A DNA stretch of 64,000 nt. Origin: Galbula dea. Lineage: Eukaryota > Chordata > Aves > Piciformes > Galbulidae. Shown piece by piece: positions 48,548 to 61,260 of this stretch. The stretch is from positions 1,418,822 to 1,482,821 of the forward strand of contig VWZX01009108.1 in NCBI GenBank assembly GCA_013399015.1, written 5' to 3'. Made by a program: the position numbers and the translations under genes. Positions within the stretch are counted from its first letter, which is position 1, and each line of letters begins with the position of its first letter. The notes beneath the pieces were generated by a model that was not told the DNA's origin, searched no databases, and worked only from the letters and a program-made list of their open reading frames with translations.

Positions 48548-51500
48548 TCACTTGTGAGCCGTGGTGTTGTAATCGTCCTGTGCCACAGCCGGCAGGGAAT
48601 GGTCTATCCTGAACTCTTCCTCCGGCCCGCCAAGCCCCTTTGCTGAATCCCCCCGGGCTGCAGGTTGATGAGCGTCCGCAGTGCTTCCCTCCAGTCCCAG
48701 GATCTGTCTCTGCACCAGCTTGGAATAAAGGCCTCCTTCTTCCATCAGCTCCTTGTGTGAGCCCTGCTGCACCACGCGGCCCTTGTCCAGCACAATGATG
48801 TTGTGTGCCTTCTCTACAGTGCTCAGCCTGTGAGCTATGACAAGCACCGTGTGGTTCTGCAAGTCGCCATAAATCGCCTGCTGGATCTGAACAGGAGGAG
48901 AAGACATTAGTGCCTGAGCGACACTGGCTCTGCTTTGAAAGGGAAAACAGCAGCTTTGTGGGCTGTGTTAAGAAACCTCTGGACAGGAGGACACAAGATT
49001 CCCTGCAGCGCTACCAGCACCAGCATGTCCATCCCAGCTCTCACTGTGCAGCCCAAAAGACCATCTCAGTCCAGCCAGCCTGCAGGGGTGGTATGAACAC
49101 AGGTCTGATCCTGCAAGCTGTGTTCTTGTCAGAGCTGGGCCCCCAATTTGGAGGCCACGTGGTGTTGGTATGGACTGCAGGAAGCCAACACCTAGTAAAC
49201 GTATTACAGGTTGCCCACAGAAGTTGCGGATGTCCCCTCTTTGGAGGTGTTCAAGGCCAGGTTGGATGGGGCTTTGAGCAACCTGGTCTAGTGGAAGTTG
49301 TCCCTGCCTATGGTGGGGTGGTTGGAATTAGATGATCTTTAATGTCCCTTCCAAACCAAACCATTCTCTGATTCTGTGAAATGCAGCTGATCTGAAAAGC
49401 GAGACTGTGCCTTGGGTGTATCAAGGCAAAGCAAGACAGAGTTGTTTTCCAGCTAAGAGACAGACAATAGCACTAAGGTCTAAAGGCCAGCAGATGGCCA
49501 CCAGGCACATGTCACATTGACACCCCAGGCTAACCAAAACCAGTCCCTGGCTGGCATCAGATACCACGCAGATGGCTGAGGACCTGTGAGCCAAGGAGGT
49601 GCTCCAAAGCCAGATGCTTACACTGCTCCACACCCTGGACCAGCAGTATTCATCCTCCAGACCAGGAGACAAGTCCTCACACCTCAACCTTGAACTAGCT
49701 TTCCCTCATGTCATCAAACCAGTGAGGCCAAACTACTACGGGTAGAGCTGTTTGGTCATCACATCCCAGCCAGGCAAACCAGCTCAGAAAGCTCAGGGCC
49801 TTTCCTGCAAGTGTGGCCTCTTTGCTGCCCCAGCTGGGATTTTAGACCAGGCAGTCCTGCTTTTCCTGCAGCAGTACCATTTTTAGGGTCTTCCTCCACA
49901 TCCTGTCCTCTAAGGCTGGACAAAGTTGCTGTATGCCAGTAAATACTTCCCATATTGAAAAGAAATGGGCAGAGGTCTCTATCTCATCAGGTTTGTCGGG
50001 CACTGGCTGCTAGGAGCACAGGATTATTCCCTTCTTGGTGGCTACAGAAATGTCAGAAGCAAATTCCTGCCCAAGAATTAGCATCTTACTCAAACTTCTG
50101 ACTGCACCAAGCCAAGACTAAGCTTGTCCACAGGCTTGAAATTGATGCTACAGACTTCCCTCCAAACCCAGGTTGCCTCTTTGGCCCAAGCACCCAAGTC
50201 ACCTACTCACCGCGTGTTCGCTCTCTGCATCCAGAGCGCTCGTGGCTTCATCCAGGATTAGGATGGGAGGACTTCGGATCAAGGCCCTGGCAATTGCCAC
50301 TCTCTGCTTCTGGCCACCTGATAGCTGGGCTCCTTTTTCCCCTGCCTCTGTTGGGTCAAAGGAGAGAGGAATGGGGCAAAATTAAAACAGCTGCCGTTAA
50401 GTTCAGCTCCCAGCCACAGCAAACAGGACAGTGTCATGCTTTCAAGCAAAGACCAGGTCAATGTTTCTGCCCACTTGGTAGAGCAATTTAAATGAGTTAA
50501 CATCCCTGATGCTTCAGTCCTTCCCTACAGCAGCAAGTTCTCCACTGTTGTCCCAGGGGTTTGGGGACTGATGCTCATGGAAACAACACAGAGAGGTTGC
50601 TTCTCTGATCTCCCTGAATCTGGGAGAACATCCAAACCCCAACTGCTGGCTCATGTAGCTGCATCACTACTGTCTCTCCCTGCAAGCTGGGCTCTGGAGG
50701 GTGTGCAACCAAGGCAGCAGTGGAGGGGAACCAGGACCTCTCTGCTGCCTCCCAGAAACACCAACCGTCATCAGTCTGCCCTGCTTCCTCCCAAAGTCCC
50801 ACACAAACACATCAGCTTTTATTACCATGCATTTACCACAGGTTTATTTTCTTCCTCTGCAGGCGAGGTGGTACACACCTAACCACTTGGGTTCTGTGCT
50901 TTCCTCCTGATAACTCTACTGAAAAACAGTGAGACTGCTAGTGACACATCCCTGTAACACTGCCTGGCACTGGGCTGAGCTCAGGAATCCAGCAACAGCT
51001 CAGTCACCCCAAAAGGCACCCAGGGTGCTGCACCTCTCCATGCAGCTGCCTCTGTGCTGCCACCAAGCTGCTACAGGCTCGTGTCCATCACTACCTGCTT
51101 GATTTTCCACCCAAGGGGAGAATCTCTGCCTTCCCTAGGCAATGCATTCCAGTGCCAATGGAGGGGTTTTGGTACCTGTGTGGTAGCCATCCTGTAACTC
51201 TGTGATGAAGGCGTGTGCGTTGGCCTTCTGGGCAGCCTGAACAACTGACTCGAAGGAGGCTGACGTTAAGCCGTAAGAGATGTTATCTGCAATGGAGCGG
51301 GCGAAGAGCACTGGCTCCTGGCTCACCAGGGAGATCTGCCAAAAGAAGGGAAGAGCAAGGGGTCAGGAGCAGAAGATGTGCCAGCCAGTGACTTGGATCA
51401 TCAGCACTTGCTCCTGTTGGGTTAAGAACTCAAGCAGGAAAAGCCTCACCATTAAACCAAGGTACAGAAGTGCCTCAGAGTGAGCTCTCAGTGAGGATGC

Positions 51501-53666
51501 TAACAGTGGAGAGCCCAGCAGCAGCCACAGCCCAGGTGGCATCATCTGCTGGGAAGTCACTTCGCAGGAAAGAAACCTGGTGCAATGCTAGTAGGTTGAC
51601 CTCTGGGATGGGCTTCCCCCTTCAAAACCCTGCTGTGTTTTTGTTCCAGACTTGTCATTCCTGTCTCTGTTTGCTTTTCCCAGAATGGGAAACCAGTTGA
51701 TGGGACAAGGCAGGCTGGAGAGACCCTCTCCCAGACTCTTGTTGTTTTTCCCTTCAAGGCCAGGAACCACACTTGGGCCATGTGAACGAGTCCTCCTGCA
51801 TCTTTTAATCCAAAATTAGCAAGTTAGGGACGAAACTCCTACAACTCCTTAATTGCTTAGCAACAGGCTCCCTGTCCTACCTTACAGCCACTGCTGCTCA
51901 CTCTCACGTTCAGCCTGCTTTGTCAAGCTCTCAATACTGAAATACATTGGACCCTGCAAATTACTGCTCAGAATTGGGCATGAAGAGAGCCAGTGGGACA
52001 TGGTCACATTTTAATTGACTTCTCCCCATGCTCTTAACACCACACCAAGCTTTCTACACTGAAAGACTAGCTTGTCTCTTAATTTTCACTCAGTACAGGC
52101 AGGGAATGTAAATGAGTCACAGTGACTTTGGCTTTCCAGCCGGTCTCTGATCAATTGTTTTCAGGTTTTCCTGCTGACTGGTGAGGCCATTTGCTCTGGG
52201 AGCAAACAAAGGAGGCAGTTACTTGCAGAGGAGATGAAGGCTGATCTGTGCTGACACACAGATGAGAGCCAAGGGGCCCAGACTCCCTCTCGTAGGCGAA
52301 CCACCCAGCCCCTCTGGTGCTCCAGCTGGTGCCAGGATCCCCAAGAGGTTTAACTTCCCATTAGCTGAGAGAATTGCTTTAAGATCTTAAGGTAGAAAGT
52401 GCTTGAGGAATGCAAAACTCTTTTTCCCAAAATCCAATTTAGATGATAATTAATCCAACAACCCAAACCATATTTCTACTGCATTGGCCAACAAATACAA
52501 AACAAAGCATCTTTTTTGTTCTGTTTTTGGAAGGCTTCCCCCTCCCCAAGAAACTGCTCTCCAAACCTTTCCCTTCCACCCCCACAAATTATCTGAATTA
52601 ATTTCCTGGACCACCTCCAGCCTCCAGCTTTTCCTCTGGACATTTCAGAAGTTGCCAGATCAAATCCAAAGCAACATGCAACACCACCATCCATCCCCTC
52701 TGATCACAGCAGGCAATAGCTAGAAGACACATAGCAGTTGCTCGTACCACTGAGTGCAGGTACTTGTGATCGTACATGTTAATGGGATGCCCATCCAGCA
52801 GCACCTGCCCATCTTGCAGAGGGTAGAAGTTCTCCAGGATGTTGACACAGGAGCTCTTCCCGCTCCCCGAAGGACCCACCAGTGCCGTCACTTTGCCAGG
52901 GTGCAGTGTGAAGGACACGTTCTGCAACAGGGATGAGAGAGCATGTTCAGGTCCTGGCTTTTCCCAGGGGTCCTGGGGCAGTGGCTCAGGCACCATGCAA
53001 AACAGGTAGCTGAAATCTGGCTCTCCTTCCCCCCACCTTGGTGCCGTGCCACATCAGCCATCTCTCCTGGCTCGGCGGAAGCAAAAAGCCTCCAAAATTG
53101 CTTTAAGTGTGCCTGCTGATGTAGCAGGACCTCTTAAAAACTGCAAAACAAACTAACCTCTTTGCTGCCTCCCCCCGCCATATGACCCCAGCCCCTCTCC
53201 CACAGAAATGGTCTGAGGCAGCTTGGCACAGAGCCCCAGACCACGCTGACGTGTTTAATGCCTGAGTGGTGAACAAGGGCTTTATTAATAAACCTCATTC
53301 CATGTAAGGAAGGCTGGCCCTAAACCCCTGCTGCTGCTTAGAATCTGTTCTCCAGCATGCCACTGAGCCTGCCCTTACACATCTCCAGAAGGCAGCTGAT
53401 GTATCCCCACGGGCTGGGAGGGAGACGCAGCGCGTGACACCTCATGATGAGGCTGGCTGGGCGGCCGTGGGGCTCACCTGGAGGACCTGCGTTGCAGAGC
53501 GAGTGCGGTAGGAAAATGTCACATTTCTGAACTCCACCTTCCCATCGATGTGGTCTGGGGCCAGGGACCCATCATGCACCATCGTTGGCTTGCGGTCAAT
53601 GAACTCAAACACCTTCTCGGCAGCTCCCACTCCCTGCATCAGGCCACTGTAGACGGAGCCGACGGA
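48548..53666 (-). CDS. ABCB9: ABCB9 exons 8-12 equivalent: nucleotide-binding half
   Basis: Five exons encode residues 465-796. The first (53478-53666) carries the end of the membrane domain and the start of the NBD (VEFRNVTFSYRTR). The next (52748-52921) has Walker A. The third (51176-51335) has the Q-loop ISLVSQEPVLFARSI. The fourth (50211-50347) has the signature, Walker B and D-loop. The last has the H-loop IAHRLSTVE and the conserved LVQRQILGL. The 47-residue tail after that is acidic and unlike the shorter mammalian tail, though both have HK at or next to the C-terminus. Exon numbering assumes one non-coding first exon, as in mammals. Confidence 0.93.
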
Positions 53667-56600
53667 CTGGAAGGGAAGAGGCAATGGTGAGACCCTCCCA
53701 TGAGGTGGAAAAGTCAGTCAGTGCCACTCATAAGGAGAATGGTTGAATCATCCCCAAGTCTTCTATCACCTGACAATAACTACAGTCATCAGATCCAGGA
53801 AAAGAAAGCTCCCTCTGCAGGGCATGGAGGGGATGTGTGGAGGTATCTAGGGAACGGGCATCTATGGGGGTTTTGTATGCATGGGTAGACTCAGAGCAGA
53901 ACAGAAGGAAACACACGGATTGGGAAGAGAAGATGTGCACCAGGAGATACACAACCCAGATTTCCAACAAAATCCTTCACTCACCTCTCTGCTCAAGACC
54001 AGCAGCTCCCCAACCCAATGGCTGAGCAGAGTCCACGTAGGGCAGCACGTAGCACCAGCCTCCACTATGACTGGCTCATTCCCTAGCATGCATGTCTCAA
54101 CTGCAGAGCAGATCCAGGCTGGACCCTTCTAGACAACTGTTTGGCAGCTGATAAGGCTCTTGCCTGCTGGGATATGGTCCTAGTGCATTGACCATGACTG
54201 CTTGTACACTGGCACCAGCTTCCCTGGAATAAACTTCTATCATGCTGGCTAAACCATGTTGGCTATCATGTTGGTATTAAACCCAGAGCTGCAGAACAGC
54301 TTGTTCTGCACTGCCCTTCCAATCAGGACAGGGGAAAAACACCCCAACCAAACCCACACCAAAACCACAGCCTGGGAATACCACCAGAGCCTGCAGCCAT
54401 CCAAACAGATGGTGAGAGCCGGACGAGCTGCCTCCAGCTCTGCTCTGCCACTGCACAAAGGCTGAAGCATCACTGAAACCATGCTTGGCTGGGAGGAAAC
54501 CTCAGCTTGGGCACTTTTTTCTGCCTTGATCAGCCAAGCTTACACCTTCACAAGGGGAAGGCAGCCCTGGGTGGGCTCTACCATCCCAATCACAATACCC
54601 GTCTTGTTAACATGCTGCCAACGCAGCAGCTTGCAGCTTATTCCAGGAGAGGAGCAAAAACCCCAGTAATATAATTAAGTTTTTAATGAAGCCTGAAATT
54701 TAACAGGCAGCTTTGTAATCCCTTCATCCTTCATGCCAGGGAACATGTTTGGGAGGCAGCCAGGACTTTGCCCTTTGGCAGGGCCAGCCTGACCCCTTTG
54801 GTCCAACTCCTGTTTCCAGGGATGAGCTGCTTTGGGTGTGTTCAGGTTGAGAGGCACAGCAGAAGAGGAGTGGGGAGCAGCAGGGAGAAACAAACCTACC
54901 CTTGGTGGGGGGCAAAGCCACAGCACCAAGGAAATGTATCATGGGAAAGTCAATGATGGATCTAGCCCTGGGACCTTCTAGAAGATAAACATCATCTTGA
55001 TACAGGATAGCCCAGAGGCTACCAGACTCACCTCCATGCAGTCTCCTAGAACAAACTCATAAATGATGAAGGAAATCAGGTTTCCACTTGTCATTTGCCC
55101 TGAGATCACAAGATGTCCACCATAGTAAAGGATGCTGACCTGGACCACCAGGAGGGTCAGCTGAAAGCAAGAAAACACCCCAAAATCAACAAAGACAACT
55201 GCTATTTTGGTGCTTTTGTAATTGCTCACATGACAGCAACAATTCATGTGCTGACATTTATTCTTTGAGCCCCAAATTGAGCATCTCTGACAGCATACTG
55301 CTGACAGCCCTAGCAGCAAGCATGGATATGAGAAGGGAAAAAACCACTCAAGAGCATGGGCTAATTTAAGGATCTGAGCTGGCATCTTGCAACAAAAGAG
55401 AAGTCCAGAAGGGCAACAGCCAAGGATGGAGAATTTATCTGAAATAACAGAGCATCTCATTAACTTCTCCCTTGGACTAATGTCCTCAAGTGTAATAATC
55501 TATGCTCAAATTATCCAATGCATGCAGTTACTTCACCACTAAAATAAACTTTCTGTTATGTGACTGTGACACATTTTAATTTAGACCACACACACACAAA
55601 AATCCTCTTTGCATGCAGATGTCCCTGAAGCATAACCTCAACTCTTGCCTGAAATCAGTGTGGGGGAACTACCACCTACTCTAGAAAAAGAGACAGAGCA
55701 GCTCTGGCATGACAAATCCCAGCCCCTGCCTTTATTCAGCTGCTTTTGTCCCTGGGTGCTCAGAAGAGCAGCGATGCCCTAGTGCTCTGCAGTGCTTGTG
55801 GGACAGGCTGGAAATTCACACAGCCAAAAAAATTCCTCCTCTATTGCTCTGCCATGATCTGACTGTAAGATCCTGTGTTCATTTTGAGAAAGACTCTAAC
55901 AGGGCTGTGCTAAATCCATCAATTTCTTTCTACCCAAGTCCTGCAGGAGCAGTTTTTGAGGGGTTTTTGCCTTTTTTTGTTTCGGTGGGATCTGTGCTGA
56001 CCTAGTTCATGCTTCAGCTTCACCTAAGAGCCCAGGAACAATGCTAGAAATGCTCCAGTTTTGCTTCCAGACTTGGGAAGCCAAAAAGTCTCCCCCAGCT
56101 GTATGAGGGCATCATAGCTCATAAACCCTTCACCAGAGGCTCCTCAGATCCTTGAATGTACAGAGATAAGAGCAGCCTCATGTGAGGGTTCTGCACAGCC
56201 TTAGTTATCAGTTGATGCAGGAGAAGCCCTAAACCATCTGGCCTTCAACAATGAAACAAAACAAAAGGCATTTTGGGCAAAACCCCCGAACCTAAATGCC
56301 AGCAGCCTCCTCCTTGCTACCACCCACCCACCCACAGGCAGACAATCTTTATTTCTGAGCAGAAGCTCAACCAACACCGTGGCTGTTTCCCAGCTGGAGC
56401 CCTGGAGATGAGCTGGCACAGGCACGCAATGCAGCAACGCACAAGCACGGGGTTTTCCACGACCTTGAGTGGTTATCAATTCTATTCCTATTTGCAAGAG
56501 AAAACAGACAGTTGGGTAGCACCATGTTGTGCTGCCCTAAGGCAGAAGGGAATAGCATTTATGAGGAGTGAAAAACATAAATCAAATAATCAAGAGACAG

Positions 56601-59600
56601 AGAAGATTACTGGCAGCAGACATCAAGGCAACATGTGGGCTTGTCCCACAAAGCTCCCTGGAAGCTGGGGAGGAGCACGGTGGTTGGTGTCATGTGTGTT
56701 TTGGGATCTGAAGCAAGATCCCCAGCCCCGTGAAGGGAAGCCCTGGTGCTGGTCACCTACCCCACTGGACCAGACGTAGTAGGTGTAAGCCATGGCCTCC
56801 CTCTTGTTGAGCTTGTAGACCTGCTGCAGCTTCTGCCAGTACACGTTTGCCTCTGCCTCCTCATTGGCAAAACTGCGGACAGTCTTCATGGCCGAGATGG
56901 TCTCCTCAGCAGTGTTGTTGGCCTTGGCCAAGGCGTTCTGCACATCCTTGGAGAGCTTCTGCAGGGAGCAGGGGGAGGCAGAGGAGGCTCAGCAGGTACT
57001 GGGCTGCCCATAGGACATCTCCCCACACACCCCGGGCTCTGCTGGGCTCGGGAAAAGAAGGAACAATGACATTTCCCAAGGCCATGGGCAACAAGGCTGA
57101 GCACTGGGATATACCACATACCCTAGGACAGCCTGGGATGCTGTGCCAGGAAGAGAATGGATTTGCTGTGCTGTCCCCAAGGGGGGACCTGGGTTGCAGG
57201 AAGTGAAGCGTCATGTCTGGGGCCACTTGGGAATCCTGTAGCAGAGCTGCTGCTCCCAGTGGCCTGATGGGACAGAGTCAGCCTGGCCCAGAAGCCCTTC
57301 CAGAAGTTTCCAAGTGGGGGACAAATCTGGAAACCATGGGCAGCTCCACTCTTCCCATGAGTGCCTGATATGCAGGAGGAGCCACAGCTGGGTGAGGCAG
57401 CAACCAAGTACCTTGTTTTGGCAGCTGCTTTGCACACCATGTCCCCAGTGCAGTGGAAAGGCCCAAGAATGGAAGTGGGGAGCAGCAGTGCAGGACTTGC
57501 ATGGTCCATGTGGTGAAGCATTAGCCACAGGGGATAGCCCTTGGCCCACACTAGTACCAGACAGAGGGAGGGAGGTCAGCACTGGGTTTAATCCCCAGAG
57601 TTACTCCAAAGGGAAGGGAGCGGAGACTGCACAAAGATAGGAAGGCACATGTGGGACATCCCACAGCCAAGCCACCTCTCCTGTCAGACCTGAGATGCTT
57701 CTACTCCAGAGCATAAAGCAAGGTAAGAGCCAAGGCTACATCTGTCTGCCCATAGAGGTTAAATGTTGCCTTCCTGCCCCCACTGCAGGCAGAAAGGCAC
57801 TTGAGCATCAGTCCCACCAGCTCCAAGGCCACCCACAACCTCCACAATGGCTTTCCAAGGGGAACAGCCCAACTCTGTGGCACACCGTGGCCGTGCCAGC
57901 TGCTCCTGCCTACCTTGTAGTACTTTCCATAGACATCAGACACCAGCATAATGATGGGGAAGCCCATGAAGGTGACGAGTGAGAGCTTCCAGGAGAGGCT
58001 GAACATGAAGAAGATCACCCCTGTGGCCTTCACCACGTTGCGCAGGAAGATGTTGATGTTCTGGGAGACCAGGTCACTCACGATGGTTGTGTCCGATGTC
58101 AGGCGGGAGATGACATCCCCTGCAGGAGAGTGGGGATGTGTCACCACAGCAGGTCATTGCCTAGCTGTGTCCCATGTCCCGTGCCAGGGGCTACCTGGAG
58201 CTCCCCATTCAACACAGCCCCTGGCTGGGGGTCTGGAAGGGGGCAAGTCTCCACTGCTGCGGATGTGAAGCAGAATAAAGGAGCTTGAATTGCTGCATGC
58301 ATGAGGACATGAGATACAAGTTCATTTCTAAATGGTGTCACAAGCCCTCCAGCCACTAGGACTGCTGGCACCTTTCCCTGCTGTTCTGATAGGACCAGCT
58401 AGGCACAACACAACCTGTGGACCATCAGGTGGCTTCAGAGAGGACTGTTTTGCCTTGGCCATGTGCTCTGCAGCCTGGAGCTGACCCAAGTGACTCTGAG
58501 GACGTGGGTCCAGCTACTAAGGAGTGAAGCTCCTGCAGTGCCCTTTGGTGGAGCTGAACATTAACAGCCAGCAAACATCACCTTGATTTCCTAAATACTT
58601 GGCCCCTGTTTGAATCCAGCTGAATTCCCATGGGATTGGGTAAGCCCAGGGTTATCCATATCCCACTTACGGTAACACCTGTGGTGTCCTCAGCTACCAG
58701 GGCACTGTGCAGCCACAGCTAAATATGGCAACAGCCTCAAAACTAAAAATATCACAGATACGACATTAAATGTGCAAAAAGCTACAGTGGGGTGGGACCA
58801 CACCAGAGCAGCATAGACTGGGACAGGACTTAACTGTAAGCAGGGAGAGCAATGAGCATGCCCAGCAAGCTTCACACATCTGAAGTTTCCACTGCTCAGA
58901 GTAGAGCTGGAGAGTGGCTAAGCAGAAGGCACTAACAGGAGGAGGAAAGTGGGTGTTTTAGGGATTACTGGAGATGAGCATGTCAAGCCTGGGACTGTTG
59001 GATGTCAGGTTGATCAGTGGCAATGGGACATCCCCAGGTGCTGGGCAATTCTGCCCCAACCCCAAGGAGAGAGGCAACTGAAAGGGAAAAGCTTTCTGCT
59101 GCTACTTCTAAACACGAGCACTTGGGTGCTGTCTCTGGTTGCTCCCAATCTGCTGTGTGCTGGTAGGACAAGGCCAGGGGAAAAAAATACCAGGATGGGA
59201 TAGAGGGATTAGAGCAAATCCAGGGGAAAGAGGAACCAACCTGTGCGATTCTCATCAAAGAAACTCATCTCCTGAGCCACCAGCGACCTGAAGAGGCAGT
59301 TGCGAAGGCGAATGTTCAGTCTTGCAAATATGAGTGTAAAAACACCGCCCCGGATACCTGCGGCAAATGAGCTAATTGCAGATAAGAAACGTTATAGAGC
59401 AATGGACACAAAACCCACTCCTCAGCAACACACACAAACACCCCAAAACCCAGGCCAAAAGCTTGGGAAATGCTCTGTTGGTACCACTCCCCACCCTGAG
59501 AAGTGATGACTAAATCAGCCCATACCTCTTCTGGGAGCTACCACCCCAGGGATGGCTGGTCCTAACCCTGGTAGTGACAAGGTTTGGGAGGGGACACAGC

Positions 59601-60973
59601 ACTGCCAGGACAGCATTACCCAGGGAGACCACTCCCTGTGCCTGCCCCTGCTCTCCCATGGCCAGCAGACAGCTGTGGAAGGCTACACGATGGCCTTGTG
59701 GCTGCCACCACGGCCTCTCTATGCCGTGACAGTGCACAGAATCAAAGCTCCCCCCCCAGGGGTCTGGCAGGGACCCGGAGGAGTGGCTGCAGATGAGTCA
59801 GCCTGTGCCCACTGCCACCGTGAGAAAACCCCAAACTCCTTCTCATTAGGGCCAGGACCAGCCCCTGAGATTACCTTCCTATGGCAAGCAGCGACATGAC
59901 CAGCACTGCCATGGAGAAGCGGTCCATGCTCTTCTGCACCACGATGCCGTCGATGGCCAGCCCTGTGTAGTAGGGCAGGAAGGTCTCTCCTGCCAGACAA
60001 GCAGAGGACACAGGGTTTCAGCCCCACTGTGTGGTTTCAGCACAGGACCTGTATTTCCCACTGCGATGGTCTGTGGACAACCCCATCCTCACCATAGGGA
60101 TACTTGGCCATCGTAGGAGATGTCTCAGGAGGTGCAGCCCCTAGTGGCACATGGAGATGTTTCATTTCCCAGGGTATTTTATCTTCTCTTGCAATTTTTT
60201 TTTGGACCCATTGCATTTTTTACCCAGCCTGAGCAGGACATGCCACCCAGCACCCTCAAAAAAGCAACCCTGGGGTGCTGGCAACCCTCCCACTATGGCA
60301 CCTTCCCTCCCAGTGATGATGGGGGCACACCACAGCCCCTTTGCCAGTCTCTTCACTCACCCAGCGCGGCCACGAGGAGGAAGAAGGAGGCAATGCCCAG
60401 AAAGAAGGCATCTGGCTTGGTGTAGGACAGCAGTTTATGGATAGTGGGACCCGCTGCCTCCTCCCGCTTGTCCCGTGGGGCAGCCCCATCGCAGCTCTCC
60501 TCAGCCTCGGCACGGGACTCCGAGCCAGTCCCCAACGCCTCGCGGGAGGAGGTGACACACGCCAACAGCTGCCACAGCCCGAAGGTGGCCGCCAGCGCCA
60601 CATAGGTCCAAGCAAAGAGCCCCCAGAACCAAGGGTCCCTGATGGTCCTCCGCACCTCCGAGTAGAGCAGCAGCTTCACCATCATGTAGATGCCCATGAG
60701 GAGGCAGACGACAGCGATGAAGGTCCGTGATGCCCTGAGACGCCGGGGCCCATAGGCCGTGTTGGTGGCCACCCCGATGGCAGCCCCCAGCAGCACGCAG
60801 CTGCGGTAGAGGCAACCTCCCCAGATGTCCAGCAGCGAGTTGAAGATGTTGAAGTGCCGCAGGTCCTGCAGGACATCTTGGCCACCCCGCCCGTGCGTGT
60901 AGAGCAGTGTGGTGACCAACACATCAGCCCCGCTGAGCACCAGTGTGCTGGCCACCGCCTTCCAGGCACGCAT
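48548..60973 (-). CDS. ABCB9: Lysosomal peptide transporter ABCB9 (TAPL)
   Basis: ABCB9 is a homodimeric half-transporter that uses ATP to move cytosolic peptides into lysosomes. I read eleven coding exons: 60361-60973, 59875-59989, 59241-59371, 57914-58119, 56761-56958, 55032-55160, 53478-53666, 52748-52921, 51176-51335, 50211-50347, 48548-48886. They join in frame to 796 residues (human about 766). Layout: TMD0 (about 1-140), linker, six-helix core (about 185-465), nucleotide-binding domain (about 500-749), variable tail. Motifs by residue: Walker A GPSGSGKSS 543-551, Q-loop Gln591, signature LSGGQ 647-651, Walker B ILILDE 667-672 with catalytic Glu672, D-loop SALD 675-678, H-loop His703. 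All catalytic positions are intact. The start has A at -3 and matches the mammalian MRxWKAV start. TAP1/TAP2 are excluded by the TMD0 sequence and the intact ATPase sites. Confidence 0.97.
49190..49382 (+). mobile_element. CR1 3'-end fragment in last ABCB9 intron
   Basis: Plus-strand CR1 tail: GTTCAAGGCCAGGTTGGATG, GGGGCTTTGAGCAACCTGGT, then GATGATCTTTAATGTCCC and a degenerate ATTCTCTGATTCTGTGA end. It is 5'-truncated and antisense to ABCB9, in the intron 48887-50210. The left edge is uncertain. Confidence 0.92.
54982..59989 (-). CDS. ABCB9: ABCB9 core transmembrane exons
   Basis: Exons 59875-59989, 59241-59371, 57914-58119, 56761-56958 and 55032-55160 encode residues about 205-464, which form most of the six-helix ABC exporter core. 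Characteristic runs are FLPYYTGLAIDGIVVQKS, IRGGVFTLIFARLNIRLRN, QEMSFFDENRTGDVISRLTS (the conserved first intracellular loop), TISAMKTVRSFANEEAEAN and ILYYGGHLVISGQMTSGN. Junction phases are 1, 2, 1, 0, 0 and 0 and all introns are GT-AG. Introns of 0.25-1.6 kb between them show nothing else recognisable. Confidence 0.93.
60361..60973 (-). CDS. ABCB9: ABCB9 first coding exon: TMD0 targeting domain
   Basis: Encodes residues 1-204: four predicted membrane helices (about 7-25, 47-68, 84-104, 114-136), a charged low-complexity linker (about 140-185) and the start of the core (HKLLSYTKPDAFFLGIASFFLLVAALG). In mammals TMD0 directs TAPL to lysosomes and binds LAMP proteins. The buried charged residues discussed for human TAPL are present at the same numbers: Asp17, Arg57, Asp49 and Lys100. 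Residue 45 is Asn, where I recall Asp in human. The donor is GCGCTGG|GTGAGTG. Confidence 0.95.
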
Positions 60974-61179
60974 CCTTGATACTGGGATGGAGGTTCACCA
61001 GGGTGGTTGAGGCAGCCCTAGCACAGGGAGGATGTGGTCATGTTGGCCTCTGCTGAGGGGGAAGAAGAAGGGGCTGGGGTTGTTATTTGCCATGGGGAAG
61101 TGGTGGGGAAAGTGATCAGGATGGGAGGACAACCGTGGTAGCTCCTCACCAGCCCATCCTGACCCCAGACACCACTATC

Positions 61180-61260
61180 TCATAGAATCAGAGAATCATT
61201 ACGGTTGGAAAAGACCTCTGAGACCACTGAGTCCAGCTGTCCACCCAACGCTACCATCCC
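61180..61260 (-). mobile_element. Short CR1 3' end
   Basis: About 80 bp beginning TCATAGAATCAGAGAATC, followed by GGTTGGAAAAGACCTCTGAG and GTCCAGCTGTCCACCCAACG, the reverse-complemented CR1 tail of the same subfamily style as the copy at 7324. It lies in the 5' UTR intron of ABCB9. Confidence 0.88.

Noticed and set aside
55032..55460. Longer reading of the ABCB9 exon at 55032-55160 (160-codon minus-strand frame)
   Set aside because: Only the LTLLVVQ...DCME part is conserved. The upstream residues are intron, shown by the TTTCAG acceptor at 55161-55166.
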